Positions 10,063 to 19,596 of a stretch of DNA of 64,000 bases are shown piece after piece. The stretch is from the NCBI RefSeq assembly GCF_044454545.1, contig NZ_JBITDV010000005.1:124001-188000 (forward strand). The letters run 5' to 3'. Origin of the DNA: Cryptosporangium sp044454545 (lineage in GTDB: Bacteria; Actinomycetota; Actinomycetes; Mycobacteriales; Cryptosporangiaceae). A program made the position numbers and the translations under genes. The stretch's first letter is position 1; every line of letters begins with the position of its first letter. The notes beneath the pieces are model-generated. The model worked only from the letters and a program-made list of their open reading frames with translations. It searched no databases and was not told where the DNA came from.

Positions 10063-10895
10063 AGCGCGACCGGACCGTTGTCGATCAGCCGGGTCGTCCC
10101 GACTTTGGCCGCGAGCAGCAGCCGGGCCGGGCCGCTCCCCGGCGCCGGTCCGAGGTCGGGCGCGGTGACGACCGCGTAGTCGAGGTCGAGACCGTCGACG
10201 CTCAGCGCCTCGCGGGCGGCCTCCTCGACCGCGGCCACGCCGTGCGGACCCGCGGCGGCCCCGGCCTTCAGTGCGGCCGCCAGCGCCAGCGCGGTGGCCC
10301 GCTCGGACTCCGACAGGTATCGGTTCCGGCTGGAGAGCGCGAGGCCGTCCGGCTCGCGCACGGTCGGCACACCGACGACCTCGATGTCCAGGTCGAGATC
10401 CCGGACCATCTGCCGGACGAGCGCGACCTGCTGGTAGTCCTTCTCGCCGAAGAACACCACGTCGGGCCGGGTCAGGTTGATCAGCTTGAGGACGACCGTG
10501 AGCACGCCGTGGAAGAACCCCGGCCGGCTCGCGCCTTCGAGGATCTCGCCGAGCGGCCCCGGGTTGACGCGGGTGTTCGGCTGTCCGCTCGGATACATGA
10601 CGTTGACGGTCGGGGCGAACACGATGTCGACGTCTTCGCGGGCACAGATCTCCAGGTCGCCCTCGAGCGTGCGCGGGTAGCGGTCGAAGTCCTCGTTCGG
10701 GCCGAACTGCAGCGGGTTGACGAACACCGTGGTGATCACGGTGGCGGCGCGCGCCCGAGCCTGGCGCAGCAGCGCGGCGTGCCCGTCGTGCAGCGCGCCC
10801 ATCGTCATGACCACCGCCACCGGCCCGTCAGCGAAGTCCCGGACCCGGGCCAGCGACTCGCGGTCGCTCACCACGACAGGCGTACGGACCGTCAT
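10059..10895 (-). CDS. panC: Pantothenate synthetase
   Basis: PanC joins pantoate and beta-alanine using ATP. The protein has 278 residues with the conserved MTMGALHDGHAALLRQAR segment (HIGH-type nucleotide motif), VNPLQFGPNEDFDRYPRT, FHGVLTVVLKL, FGEKDYQQ and LALSSRNRYLS. The ATG at 10895 is chosen because GGAG lies six bases upstream; another in-frame ATG sits four codons earlier (10907) without a site, and a longer Arg-rich extension to 11168 is rejected. It is the first gene of the panC-nadB-nadC-coaX run. Confidence 0.96.
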   Translation of the reverse strand: MTVRTPVVVSDRESLARVRDFADGPVAVVMTMGALHDGHAALLRQARARAATVITTVFVNPLQFGPNEDFDRYPRTLEGDLEICAREDVDIVFAPTVNVMYPSGQPNTRVNPGPLGEILEGASRPGFFHGVLTVVLKLINLTRPDVVFFGEKDYQQVALVRQMVRDLDLDIEVVGVPTVREPDGLALSSRNRYLSESERATALALAAALKAGAAAGPHGVAAVEEAAREALSVDGLDLDYAVVTAPDLGPAPGSGPARLLLAAKVGTTRLIDNGPVAL

Positions 10896-10983
10896 AACCA
10901 ACTCCATCCGTGCGGGGTGCAGGTCCTCGAAAGCCTTCTTGCAGACGCCCGGCGAGCGGCGCCGCGGGCGATTGGAGCGCCGT

Positions 10984-11904
10984 TCAGGTCGCCGCGGAGT
11001 GGCCGCCGAGTACGTCGAGCAGACTCTCCGCGGCGGCCGGATCGAGGCGGCCGGCGGCGATCGCCCGGTCGGCGGTACGGCGGGCCATGGCCAGGTATCC
11101 GGCGACCGCGCTCGGCTGGCGTCCGCGCAGGACGTCCAGGTGGCCGACGACCGTCCCGGCATCGCCACGGGAGACCGGACCGGTCAGCGCGGCGTCGCCG
11201 GACCGCAGCGCGTTGTCGAGCGCGGCACCGGCCAGCGGCGCGAGCGCGAGCCCGGGCTGTTCGACCCCGGCCGCACGCAGCAGGTCGGCGGCATCGTTGA
11301 TGAGCGTGACCAGGTGGTTCGCGGCCACCACCAGCGCCGCGTGGTACAGCGCCCGCTGCTCGTCGGCGATCCAGAGCGGCTCGCCTCCCATCTCGAGCAC
11401 GAGCGCTTCGCCGACCGGACGCAACTCGGGCGGTGCGGTCACACCCCAGGACACGCCGGCCAGGCGGCTTTCGTCCTCGTCGCGGCCGCTGAACGTCATG
11501 ATCGGGTGCAGTGCCAGCGGCAGCGCGCCCACCCGCGTGGCGGGCGCGAGCACCCCGAGGCCGTGGGCACCGGAAATGTGGACGACGATCTGGCCGGCCC
11601 GGAACGCGCCGACCTCGGCGAGGCCGGTGACCAGCGGCTCCAGCGCGTCGTCGGGCACCGCGAGCAGCGCGAGGTCGGCGGCCGCGACCACGGAGTCGGG
11701 CGGCACGATCGGGGTGCCGGGCAGGCGGCGGGCGGCTCGGTCGAGCGAGTCGCTGCTCACCGCGGAGGCGGCCACGGGCTGGTGACCCGCGCGTGCGAGC
11801 GCGGCGGCGAGTACCGATCCGGCGCGGCCGGCGCCGACCAGGCCGACCGCGAGCCGTGCCGGCCGGTCGGCCGGGGACGGCGGGGTGCCGTGCGAGTGAT
11901 CCAT
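10984..11904 (-). CDS. Rossmann-like / DUF2520 domain protein
   Basis: The protein has 306 residues with an N-terminal dinucleotide fold (VGLVGAGRAGSVLAAALARA) and a C-terminal helical DUF2520 domain (MTFSGRDEDESRLAGVSWGV and the YHAALVVAANHLV segment). It looks like an NADP-dependent ketopantoate reductase or F420:NADP reductase relative. Its fixed position before panC in actinobacteria suggests a pantothenate-linked role, but no activity is established. The ATG at 11904 (MDHSHGTPP) has GAGGA upstream; an alternative ATG lies at 11973. It is 88 bp from panC, so probably in the same transcript. Confidence 0.85.
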   Translation of the reverse strand: MDHSHGTPPSPADRPARLAVGLVGAGRAGSVLAAALARAGHQPVAASAVSSDSLDRAARRLPGTPIVPPDSVVAAADLALLAVPDDALEPLVTGLAEVGAFRAGQIVVHISGAHGLGVLAPATRVGALPLALHPIMTFSGRDEDESRLAGVSWGVTAPPELRPVGEALVLEMGGEPLWIADEQRALYHAALVVAANHLVTLINDAADLLRAAGVEQPGLALAPLAGAALDNALRSGDAALTGPVSRGDAGTVVGHLDVLRGRQPSAVAGYLAMARRTADRAIAAGRLDPAAAESLLDVLGGHSAAT

Positions 11905-12073
11905 GATCCAGTCCTCGAATCGGGTACCGGTCGGCCCAAGTATGCGTGCGGGTGCGAGGTCCAGGTAGGCCATGTCGGCGGTGTCACAGCACTGTTACAA
12001 CGTTCGAATTACACCCCTTGCCGTAATTGTCGTATTCATCTATTAATGGGATGAAGCCGACTAAGGAGGCTGC

Positions 12074-13312
12074 ATGGCTCGCGTGCGGACGACGCCCCGC
12101 CACACGGCTGCACCGGCGCGCTCGACCGAAGAACACCACTCGGTGTTCGAGGATCGGTCGGTGCTCGATGCGCTGTGGAGCGCGGTGGTGGCCGCCCCCA
12201 CGAGCGTGATGCCCCCGATGCCCGACGCCCCGGAGCCCGACGCCCCGGAGAAAGCCGCCGACCTCGCCGCCGAGCCTTCCGACCAGCCGAACCGGCCCTC
12301 GGAGCAGCCCGCACCCGCCGAGCCCGCCGGAGCGGCTGGTCCCGGAGCGGCTGGTCCCGGAGCGGCTGGTCCCGGAGCGGCTGGTCCCGGAGCGGCTGCA
12401 CCGGCTGCGCCCGCCGCGACGGCCGCACCCCCTGCGCACGCAGGAACGACTGCACCCGCTGCACCGGCGGCTGCGCAGGCGGCGGCTCGGGCGGCCACGG
12501 CGGCGCCGCCGCCGTTCGAGCCCGTGCTCGGGCGACCGGTCTTCCCGGCCGGCCTGCCCGGGATGGCCCCGCCCCACCACCCCGCCCCGGCGACGTCCGC
12601 CCCCGAGCGGGCCACGGCACCGCCGCCCACCGACCACGCGACGACGGCCGGACATCCCGCCGCCGCGGGGAACCCGGCCGAGCACCCGCCCCGGGCCACC
12701 GGGCCGTTCGACCTGAGTTACGCCGCCCCTCCGGCCACGAACCGCACGATCTGGGCCGGCCCGAGACACGCCGCCCCGCACGACTGGAACTCGCTCAGCG
12801 CGCTGCTGACGATCGAGACCCCGACCGCCGTCGCCGACGCCGGTCTGCTCGTCCTGCGCCTGGTCATCGGCCTCACGATGGCCGCCCACGGTGCCCAGAA
12901 GGCGTTCGGCGCGTTCGGCGGCGACGGCTTCTCCGCGACCGCGGACGGCTTCTCCGCCCTGGGCTACCAGCCCGGCGCCCTGTTCGCGCTGGCCGCGATC
13001 ATCGGCGAGCTCTTCGGTGGCCTCCTGCTCGCGGTCGGGCTGCTCACGCCGCTGGCCGCGGGCGGCATCATCGGCGTCACGGTCAACGCGATGGTCGCGG
13101 TCAACCTCGGGAACGGCTTCTTCGCGACGAACAACGGCATCGAGCTGCCGCTGATCCTGAGCGGCGCCGCGCTCGGCCTGCTGGTCACCGGCCCGGGCCG
13201 GTACGCCGCCGACGCCCGGATCCCGTTCTGCAACGGGGCCGCCGTCCAGTGCGCCGCCGCCGCGGTAGCCCTCGTGGCCCTGCTGGCCAGTCTGGGCGCT
13301 CACCTGATCTGA
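12074..13312 (+). CDS. DoxX-family membrane protein with long Ala/Pro-rich N-terminus
   Basis: The protein has 412 residues. The first ~265 are low-complexity Ala/Pro/Gly, with four exact GAAGP repeats near residues 86-105. The last ~145 form a four-helix DoxX domain with the typical VLRLVIGLTMAAHGAQKAFG and GELFGGLLLAVGLLTPLAA segments. DoxX proteins are small inner-membrane proteins linked to redox and thiol stress, with poorly known activity. The ATG at 12074 has an ideal AAGGAGG. The long cytoplasmic or extracytoplasmic extension is unusual for the family. The gene is divergent from the DUF2520 gene. Confidence 0.85.
   Translation: MARVRTTPRHTAAPARSTEEHHSVFEDRSVLDALWSAVVAAPTSVMPPMPDAPEPDAPEKAADLAAEPSDQPNRPSEQPAPAEPAGAAGPGAAGPGAAGPGAAGPGAAAPAAPAATAAPPAHAGTTAPAAPAAAQAAARAATAAPPPFEPVLGRPVFPAGLPGMAPPHHPAPATSAPERATAPPPTDHATTAGHPAAAGNPAEHPPRATGPFDLSYAAPPATNRTIWAGPRHAAPHDWNSLSALLTIETPTAVADAGLLVLRLVIGLTMAAHGAQKAFGAFGGDGFSATADGFSALGYQPGALFALAAIIGELFGGLLLAVGLLTPLAAGGIIGVTVNAMVAVNLGNGFFATNNGIELPLILSGAALGLLVTGPGRYAADARIPFCNGAAVQCAAAAVALVALLASLGAHLI
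12329..12399 (+). repeat. 15-bp in-frame tandem repeat in the DoxX gene
   Basis: Four exact copies of GGAGCGGCTGGTCCC (12329, 12344, 12359, 12374) and a partial fifth encode GAAGP repeats. Because the unit is 15 bp, copy-number change would alter linker length without breaking the frame. Confidence 0.9.
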
Positions 13313-13329
13313 GGGAGCGACCTCGCCAC

Positions 13330-13377
13330 GGCGCCTTGACGGGCTCGTCCCGGCCCGGACGAACCCGTCAAGGCGCC
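13330..13377. terminator. Bidirectional terminator between DoxX gene and histidine kinase
   Basis: Arms GGCGCCTTGACGGG (13330-13343) and CCCGTCAAGGCGCC (13364-13377) are perfectly complementary over 14 bp and continue inward with a few more pairs. On the + strand ATTTCTT follows. The right arm contains the stop codon of the converging histidine kinase gene (13368-13370). Confidence 0.8.
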
Positions 13378-14804
13378 ATTTCTTCGTCGGTGTCGGGAAC
13401 CGACAGCGGCAGGCGCACGGTGGCCAGCAGGCCGTGGGGCGACGCGTCCGCCAGCGTGATCGTGCCGCCGTGACGGCTCACGATCTCCAGGGCGATGGCC
13501 AGGCCGAGGCCCGAGCCTCCACTGTCCCGGTCCCTGGCGTCGTCCCGGCGGGTGAAGCGCGCGAACACCCGTTCCCGGTCGGCGGCCGGGATCCCGGGCC
13601 CGTCGTCGACGACCTCGAGCGTGCCCCAGCCCGACTCGGAACCGAGCCGTACCTCGACGCCGCTCTCGGCGTAGCGCACCGCGTTCTCCACCAGGTTCGT
13701 GACGACCCTGGTCAGCCCGTCCTCGTCCCCCTCGACCACGGCCGACGCCGCCCCCGGCCGATCCACCCGCACGACCGGCACTCGAGCGCCCGTGGAGCGC
13801 GCGACGGCGGCATCCGCGACCAGCGCGAGCTCGACCGGCTCGGGCGGCCGGTAGCGGGCCGGGCCGTCGTCCATGCGCGCGAGCAGCAGCAGGTCGTCGA
13901 CGAGCCGGGTCAGCCGCTCGACGTCGGCGAGCAGGTCACCCGGCTCGGCCGGGGTCGCGGTCACCTCCGCCACCTCGATCTGGGTCCGCAGGCTGGCCAG
14001 CGGGCTGCGCAACTCGTGCGCGGCGTCGGCGACGAACGCCCGCTGCCTGGCCCGGGCGGCGTCCAGCCGCGACAGCATCGAGTTCAGCGTCTCGGCGAGC
14101 CGGAAGATCTCGTCGTGCGCCCGCGGCAGCGGCAGTCGCTCCGCACCACCGCCACGAACGCTCCCACCGATCCCGGAGCCGCCGGCCGCGATCGTCTCCG
14201 CGCCCCGGCGGAGTGCCTCGACCGCGTGCAGCGCCGCGCCGACCATCCGCCAGGCCAGCACCACCAGCACGACCAGCAAGACCCCGTACCCGGTCAGCAG
14301 CCCGACCCGCACCACCCTGACCGACTCGTGCACCTCGCTGGCCGGCACCGCTACCAGCACGGTCTTGGGATCCTCGGCGGTACCCGCCGAGACCGCCACG
14401 ACCCGCACGACCCCGTCGACGCCGAACCGGTAGCCGGGCTCGTAGCGCTCCTCGTCCCGCAGAACGAGCTCCACTTCGCTCGACGGCAACATCGGGACCA
14501 GCCGATCCGCACCGGCCGACGCGGCCAGCACCCGGCCGTTCCGGTCGATCACCTGCACGACCGTCGTGCCGCCGGCCGGGATCGGGTCCGGCAGCCGGTC
14601 GGCGTCGACCAGCGCGGCGACGTCCGAACCGGTCTGCCTGGCCGCGCCGTCCAGCGCGCGCTCCAGCGAGGCGCGCAGCACCACGACCAGCACGACCAGG
14701 CTCAGCGCCAGCGCGACGAGCACCGCCGCCGTGGCCAGCGCCACCAGCCGCGTCCGCAGCCGGGCTCGACGCCAGACGCGTCCGGGCAGGTGCACGAACC
14801 TCAT
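13368..14804 (-). CDS. Two-component sensor histidine kinase
   Basis: The protein has 478 residues. A transmembrane helix near 20-45 and a second near 170-190 flank an extracytoplasmic sensor of about 125 residues. A HAMP region, the H-box FVADAAHELRSPLASLRTQ (phospho-acceptor His) and an ATPase domain with N-box NLVENAVRYAE and G-boxes DDGPGI and GGSGLGLAI follow. It acts with the response regulator encoded just upstream (ATGA overlap at 14801-14804). The stimulus is unknown. The neighbouring divergent LolA-like/ABC operon is a natural candidate target. Confidence 0.93.
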   Translation of the reverse strand: MRFVHLPGRVWRRARLRTRLVALATAAVLVALALSLVVLVVVLRASLERALDGAARQTGSDVAALVDADRLPDPIPAGGTTVVQVIDRNGRVLAASAGADRLVPMLPSSEVELVLRDEERYEPGYRFGVDGVVRVVAVSAGTAEDPKTVLVAVPASEVHESVRVVRVGLLTGYGVLLVVLVVLAWRMVGAALHAVEALRRGAETIAAGGSGIGGSVRGGGAERLPLPRAHDEIFRLAETLNSMLSRLDAARARQRAFVADAAHELRSPLASLRTQIEVAEVTATPAEPGDLLADVERLTRLVDDLLLLARMDDGPARYRPPEPVELALVADAAVARSTGARVPVVRVDRPGAASAVVEGDEDGLTRVVTNLVENAVRYAESGVEVRLGSESGWGTLEVVDDGPGIPAADRERVFARFTRRDDARDRDSGGSGLGLAIALEIVSRHGGTITLADASPHGLLATVRLPLSVPDTDEEMAP

Positions 14805-15478
14805 CCGCCGTCCGGCTCGAGCCGGTACCCCGCCCCCCGGACCGTCGTCACGGCCCGGCGCTCGAACGGCTGGTCGATCTTGCGTCGCAGGTAGCCCACG
14901 TACACCTCGACGACGTTCGCCTCGCCGGTGTCGTAGAGATCCCAGACGTGCTCGAGCAGCTCGACCTTGCTGACGACCTCACCGGCGTGGCGCATCAGGT
15001 ACTCCAGCAGCGCGAACTCGCGCGCGGTCAGCGTGATCTCGACCCCGGCCCTGGTCACCCGCCTGGACGCCGGGTCGAGCTCCAGGTCGCCCGCGCTCAG
15101 CACGGTCGGACGCTCCGGCGCGCCCCGCCGCAGCAGCGCCCGCAGTTTCGCCACCAGCACGACGTACGAGAACGGCTTGGTCAGGTAGTCGTCGGCACCG
15201 GCGTCCAGACCGTCGGCCTGGTCGTACTCACCGTCCTTGGCCGAGAGCATCAGCACCGGGACCCAGTTCTTCTCCGCCCGCAGTGCTTGGACCACCCGGT
15301 AGCCCGAGAGCTTGGGCAGCATGATGTCGAGGATGACCGCGTCGTACTCGTTCTGGCGGGTCCGTTCGAGGCCATCCATGCCGTCGTGTGCCACGTCGAC
15401 GACGAACCCCTCGGTCTGCAGGCCGCGCCGGAGCGCCCCGGCCAGCCGAATCTCGTCCTCGACGACCAATACCCGCAC
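14801..15478 (-). CDS. OmpR/PhoB-type response regulator
   Basis: The protein has 225 residues: a receiver domain (VRVLVVEDEIRLAGAL, phospho-acceptor Asp in AVILDIMLP, Lys in TKPFSYVVL) and a C-terminal winged-helix domain (ITLTAREFALLEYLMRHAG to RGAGYRLEPDGG). GAAGGG lies six bases before the GTG at 15478, making it the better start; the ATG at 15484 two codons upstream is the alternative. It is co-translated with the histidine kinase and divergent from the LolA-like gene. Confidence 0.93.
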   Translation of the reverse strand: MRVLVVEDEIRLAGALRRGLQTEGFVVDVAHDGMDGLERTRQNEYDAVILDIMLPKLSGYRVVQALRAEKNWVPVLMLSAKDGEYDQADGLDAGADDYLTKPFSYVVLVAKLRALLRRGAPERPTVLSAGDLELDPASRRVTRAGVEITLTAREFALLEYLMRHAGEVVSKVELLEHVWDLYDTGEANVVEVYVGYLRRKIDQPFERRAVTTVRGAGYRLEPDGG

Positions 15479-15627
15479 TTGCATCCCTTCGTTACGCCAG
15501 TTGACAGCGGGGCAAGCCTCCGGCATCCGCACTGTGAGGGTGCTGAGTACCACCCGCCATCTCAGCCCGATCTCAGCATGCACCGAGCAGCATCGGCAGG
15601 TAGCTAAGCCACCGGGAGGTGTTCGCC

Positions 15628-16752
15628 ATGTCTCCGCGAGATTCCGGAGCGCCGCACGAGCCCGAGGTGCTCTCGTCGACCTCGGGATCGGTCGCACAGC
15701 GACCGCTCCTGGTCCGTCGTCCGTCGTTGCGCTGGGCCGTACCGGCCGTCGTGCTCGTGCTCGCGTTGGTCGGCGGCGGCGTCAGCCGCATGCTCACCGC
15801 CGACGCGTCCCCCTCGCTACCACCACGGACCGCCTCCGCGCTGCTCGTCGATCTGCAGTCGGCGCTTCCGCAGAGCTTCTCCGGCACCGTCGTCCAGAAG
15901 TCCGACCTCGGTCTGCCGAGCTTCCCGACGTCCGGAGCGCAGGGCAGTTCGGACTTTCTGTCGATGCTGACCGGCACCCACACGCTGCGCGTCTGGTACG
16001 GCGGGGAAGACAAGCAGCGCGTAGCGCTGCTCGGGTCCCTCGGCGAGTCCGACGTCGTCCGCAACGGCAACGACCTGTGGACGTGGTCGAGCACGAAGAA
16101 CCAGGCCACCCACACCAAACTCGATCCGGACGACCTGAAGCACCCGTCACCGTCGGCGGCACCGTCCACACCGCAGGACGCCGCCGACTGGCTGCTGAGG
16201 TCGCTCTCGCCCAGCACCGACGTCTCGACCGACGGAACCGCCAAGGTCGCCGGCCGGGCCGCGTACGAGCTGGTGCTGAAGCCGAAGGACCGCGCGTCCC
16301 GCGTCGGGCAGGTGCGGATCGCGGTCGACTCCGAGAAGAAAATGCCGCTCCGGGTGCAGGTCTTCGCTCGCGGCGCGTCCACTCCGGCATTCGAGGTCGG
16401 GTTCACCCAGGTCTCGTTCGACGCCCCTGACCAGGCGCAGTTCACGTTCACCCCGCCGCCCGGCGCCACGGTGAGCGAGGGAAAGCCGGGCACGACTCAC
16501 GAGAAGCTGCCGAAGGACCGGATCACGACGGTCGGCTCGGGCTGGACCCGCGTCGGCATCGTCAGCGACGTCACGAAGCCGACCGAGGGCCGTGGGGGCG
16601 ACCTGCTGAGCGCTCTGCCGAAGGTGAGCGGCTCCTGGGGTAGCGGGCGTCTGTTCGAGTCCGACCTGCTGTGCGCGGTACTGACCGACGACGGACGGGT
16701 GGTGTTCGGCGCCGTCGATCCCGAGCGGCTCTACCAGGCGGCGGCGCGATGA
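15628..16752 (+). CDS. LolA/RseB-like extracytoplasmic lipid-binding-fold protein
   Basis: The protein has 374 residues with one N-terminal membrane anchor (WAVPAVVLVLALVGGGV near residues 40-57) and then an exported domain of about 300 residues resembling the LolA/MucB fold: FSGTVVQKSDLGLP, LWTWSSTKNQATH, GRAAYELVLKPKD. In actinobacteria such proteins sit with ABC transporters, as here, and may bind a lipid or lipoprotein. The ATG at 15628 is preferred (GGAGG eight bases upstream) to a GTG at 15619. Its stop overlaps the ABC ATPase start (ATGA), so the three genes form one operon. Confidence 0.8.
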   Translation: MSPRDSGAPHEPEVLSSTSGSVAQRPLLVRRPSLRWAVPAVVLVLALVGGGVSRMLTADASPSLPPRTASALLVDLQSALPQSFSGTVVQKSDLGLPSFPTSGAQGSSDFLSMLTGTHTLRVWYGGEDKQRVALLGSLGESDVVRNGNDLWTWSSTKNQATHTKLDPDDLKHPSPSAAPSTPQDAADWLLRSLSPSTDVSTDGTAKVAGRAAYELVLKPKDRASRVGQVRIAVDSEKKMPLRVQVFARGASTPAFEVGFTQVSFDAPDQAQFTFTPPPGATVSEGKPGTTHEKLPKDRITTVGSGWTRVGIVSDVTKPTEGRGGDLLSALPKVSGSWGSGRLFESDLLCAVLTDDGRVVFGAVDPERLYQAAAR

Positions 16753-17732
16753 CAGCGCCTGCGGTCGAGCGTCCGCAAGACCTCGATCGTGCGCACGGCA
16801 GTGCGCTCGCGGTCAGCACCGCGGGTTTGACGAAGCGGTTCCGCAGCGGCCAGGTCGCGGTCGACGGCCTCGACCTGGCCGTGCCGACCGGGTCGGTGTA
16901 CGGGTTCCTCGGCCCGAACGGGTCGGGGAAGACGACGACGATCCGGATGCTGCTGGGCCTGGCCCGGCCGACGGCGGGGACCGCCCGGCTGCTCGGCGGC
17001 CGAATGCCGGAGGACGCCGCGCGCGTGCTGCCGCGGGTGGGCGCGCTGGTCGAGGGACCGGCGTTCTACCCGCACCTGTCCGGGCGGGAGAACCTCCGGC
17101 GGATCGACGCGGTCGACCGGACGGCCGACCCGACGACGTCCGCGGAACGGATCGCGGCGGCGCTGGACCGGGTCGGCCTCACCGCCGCGGGCCGCAAGAA
17201 GTACCGGGCGTACTCGCTCGGGATGCGGCAGCGGCTCGGTCTCGCGGCCGCGCTGCTGCGACCGCGAGACCTGCTGGTGCTCGACGAACCGACGAACGGC
17301 CTCGACCCGCAGGGCACCCGCGAGGTCCGCACGCTGATCGCGGAGCTGGCCTCCGGCGGCACGACCGTGATGCTCTCGACGCACCTGCTGGCCGAAGTCG
17401 AGCAGATCTGCACCCACGTCGGCGTGATGAACGTCGGCCGGCTGGTCGCGCAGGCCCCGCTGGACGAGTTGCGCGCGGGCACCGCGCCCCGGGTCGAGGT
17501 CGAGAGCGACCGGCCGCTGGACGCGGTCGACACGCTGCGGCGAGTCGGGCTGACCGACATCGAGCTGGACGGGAACCGGGCCCGCGCGGTCTACCACGAC
17601 ATCCCGGCCGACCGGGTCGTGGCCGCACTGGTCTACGACGGCGTGCCGGTGCAGGGTTTCCGGGTGCTCTCCCCCACGCTGGAAGAGGTATTCGTCGGGC
17701 TCACCGGGGAGGGCTTCGATGTCAGCGCCTAA
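16749..17732 (+). CDS. ABC transporter ATP-binding protein (CcmA/multidrug type)
   Basis: The protein has 327 residues with Walker A GPNGSGKTTT, the Q-loop region, signature YSLGMRQRLGLAAALL (LGMRQ in place of LSGGQ, typical for this class), Walker B LLVLDEPTNGLDP and the H-loop STHLLAEVEQ. The C-terminal extension is usual for drug/lantibiotic-type ATPases. It overlaps the LolA-like gene by four bases and the permease by 14, so it forms an exporter with the latter. The substrate is unknown. Confidence 0.9.
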   Translation: MTAPAVERPQDLDRAHGSALAVSTAGLTKRFRSGQVAVDGLDLAVPTGSVYGFLGPNGSGKTTTIRMLLGLARPTAGTARLLGGRMPEDAARVLPRVGALVEGPAFYPHLSGRENLRRIDAVDRTADPTTSAERIAAALDRVGLTAAGRKKYRAYSLGMRQRLGLAAALLRPRDLLVLDEPTNGLDPQGTREVRTLIAELASGGTTVMLSTHLLAEVEQICTHVGVMNVGRLVAQAPLDELRAGTAPRVEVESDRPLDAVDTLRRVGLTDIELDGNRARAVYHDIPADRVVAALVYDGVPVQGFRVLSPTLEEVFVGLTGEGFDVSA

Positions 17733-18633
17733 GGCCTACGCCGCGGTACCGGGGGCGTTCTTCCCGGTGCGCTTGCGCGAGCCCGCCACGATCGTGCAGG
17801 TGGCCGGACTGACCGCGGGTTTCCCCACCGGGCGTTTGTTGCTGTCGGAGCTCCGGCTCGTGTTCGGGCGGCGGCGCAACCAGGCCGCGCTGCTGATGCT
17901 GGCGGCGGTGCCGGTGGTGATCGCGGTCGCGGTCCGGTTCGCGGGCCCCTCGACCGGTCGCGGGCCGGCGTTCCTCGCGCTGGTGAACGGCAACGGACTG
18001 TTCGTCGCGCTGACCGCGCTCGCGGTGGCGCTGCCGCTGTTCCTGCCGCTGGCCGTGTCGGCGATCGCCGCGGACGCGGTCGCCGGTGAGGCGAACCTGG
18101 GGACTCTCCGGTACCTGTTGACCGTGCCGGTCGGGCGGACCCGGTTGCTGCTGGTGAAGTTCGCCGCGGTCGTCGCGTACACGATGGCCGGTATCGCGCT
18201 GATCGGTGCGGTCGGCGCGGGAATCGGCGTGCTGCTGTTCGGTGGCGGCTCGACCGCGCTGCTCTCCGGGACGCAAATCGGGCTCGGCGGCGCGTTGCTG
18301 CGGCTCGGGCTGGTCTGCCTGTACCTGACCGCGTGCCTGGTCGCGCTGGCCGCGATCGGGGTGTTCGCGTCGACGCTCACCGAGCAGCCGATCGCGGCGA
18401 CGATCGGGGTCGTCGCGGTCACCGTGACGTTCCAGATCCTGGAGGCCGTGCCCCAGCTCGCGTTCCTGCACCCGTTCCTGCTCACGCACTACTGGACGGA
18501 CTTCGGCGAGCTGCTGCGCGATCCGATCGGGTTCGGAGCACTGGTGCCGGGGCTGGTCAGCGCGGCGGTGTACACGGCGGTGTTCGCGTCGGCGGCGTGG
18601 GCGCGGTTCGGGGCGAAGGACGTCACCTCTTAG
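17719..18633 (+). CDS. ABC-2 type permease
   Basis: The protein has 304 residues with about six transmembrane helices, including LALVNGNGLFVALTALAVAL and the ABC-2 core segment DAVAGEANLGTLRYLLTVPV. It partners with the preceding ATPase. The start overlaps the ATPase end by 14 bases, with GGGGAGGG upstream. The stop TAG is followed at once by the GTG of the methyltransferase gene (TAGTG), so translation may continue into it. Confidence 0.88.
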   Translation: MSAPKAYAAVPGAFFPVRLREPATIVQVAGLTAGFPTGRLLLSELRLVFGRRRNQAALLMLAAVPVVIAVAVRFAGPSTGRGPAFLALVNGNGLFVALTALAVALPLFLPLAVSAIAADAVAGEANLGTLRYLLTVPVGRTRLLLVKFAAVVAYTMAGIALIGAVGAGIGVLLFGGGSTALLSGTQIGLGGALLRLGLVCLYLTACLVALAAIGVFASTLTEQPIAATIGVVAVTVTFQILEAVPQLAFLHPFLLTHYWTDFGELLRDPIGFGALVPGLVSAAVYTAVFASAAWARFGAKDVTS

Positions 18634-19583
18634 TGCCGGTGTCCTGGCGGGAGGCCGCGTCCGAGGCCCTGTACGGGCCCGGCGGGTTCTATCTGACGCA
18701 CCGTCCGGGGGCGCATTTCCGCACGTCCCTGCACGCGGCTCCGGAGCTGTTCGCGGACGCCGTCGGCGAGTTGCTCTCGCGGGTGGACCGGGCGTTGGGG
18801 CATCCGGATCCGCTGGATTTCGTGGATGTCGGTGCGGGTGGTGGCGAGCTGGTTTCCGCGCTGCCTTCGCGGCTGGGCCGGCGGGTCCGGGTGACCGCGG
18901 TCGAGCGTGGGGGTCGTCCTTCGTCGCTGCCGTCCTCGGTTTCCTGGGTCGGGGAGGTTCCGGCGCTGACCGGGCTGCTGCTGGCGAACGAGTGGCTCGA
19001 CAACGTCCCGGTGGAGGTGGTCGAGCGCGACCCGTCCGGGGCGGACCGGATCGTGCTGGTGGATCCGTCTTCCGGCGCCGAGTCGCCGGGGGCGGTCGTC
19101 TCCGGCGCCGACGCGGCGTGGCTGGCGCGGTGGTGGCCGCTGTCCGAGCCCGGCGACCGGGCCGAGGTCGGTTCCGCGCGTGACGCGGCCTGGGCGGCGG
19201 CGGTGGGGCGCGTACGGCGCGGTCTCGCCGTGGCGGTCGACTACGGCCACACGGTGGACGCCCGGCCGCGCGGCGGGACGCTGAGCGGGTATCGCGACGG
19301 CCGGCAGGTGGTGCCGGTGCCGGACGGGTCGTGCGATGTCACCGCGCACGTGGCGATGGATTCGCTGGCGCCCGGCCTGCCGCTGCGGCGGCAGCGCGAC
19401 GTGCTGCGCGCGCTGGGGGTGTCGGGGGCTCTGCCTCCGCGCTCGCAGGCCACCGCGGATCCGGCCGGGTATCTCCGTGCGCTGAGCGCCACGTCCAGGG
19501 CCGCCGAACTGACCGCCGTACCGGGCCTCGGCAGCTTCCACTGGCTGCTGCAACCCAAGAACGTCGAAGACGCTCTGCTCTGA
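18633..19583 (+). CDS. MidA/NDUFAF7-family SAM-dependent methyltransferase
   Basis: The protein has 316 residues with the SAM-binding motif DVGAGGGEL and the family hallmark ANEWLDNVPVEVVE. In mitochondria the related NDUFAF7 methylates an arginine in the NDUFS2 (NuoD-type) subunit of complex I; bacterial roles are less clear. A solitary NuoD paralogue lies only about 2.7 kb downstream, an intriguing match. The GTG at 18633 overlaps the permease stop; a second GTG at 18639 is possible. Confidence 0.85.
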   Translation: MPVSWREAASEALYGPGGFYLTHRPGAHFRTSLHAAPELFADAVGELLSRVDRALGHPDPLDFVDVGAGGGELVSALPSRLGRRVRVTAVERGGRPSSLPSSVSWVGEVPALTGLLLANEWLDNVPVEVVERDPSGADRIVLVDPSSGAESPGAVVSGADAAWLARWWPLSEPGDRAEVGSARDAAWAAAVGRVRRGLAVAVDYGHTVDARPRGGTLSGYRDGRQVVPVPDGSCDVTAHVAMDSLAPGLPLRRQRDVLRALGVSGALPPRSQATADPAGYLRALSATSRAAELTAVPGLGSFHWLLQPKNVEDALL

Positions 19584-19596
19584 CCCGGCCCGCTGC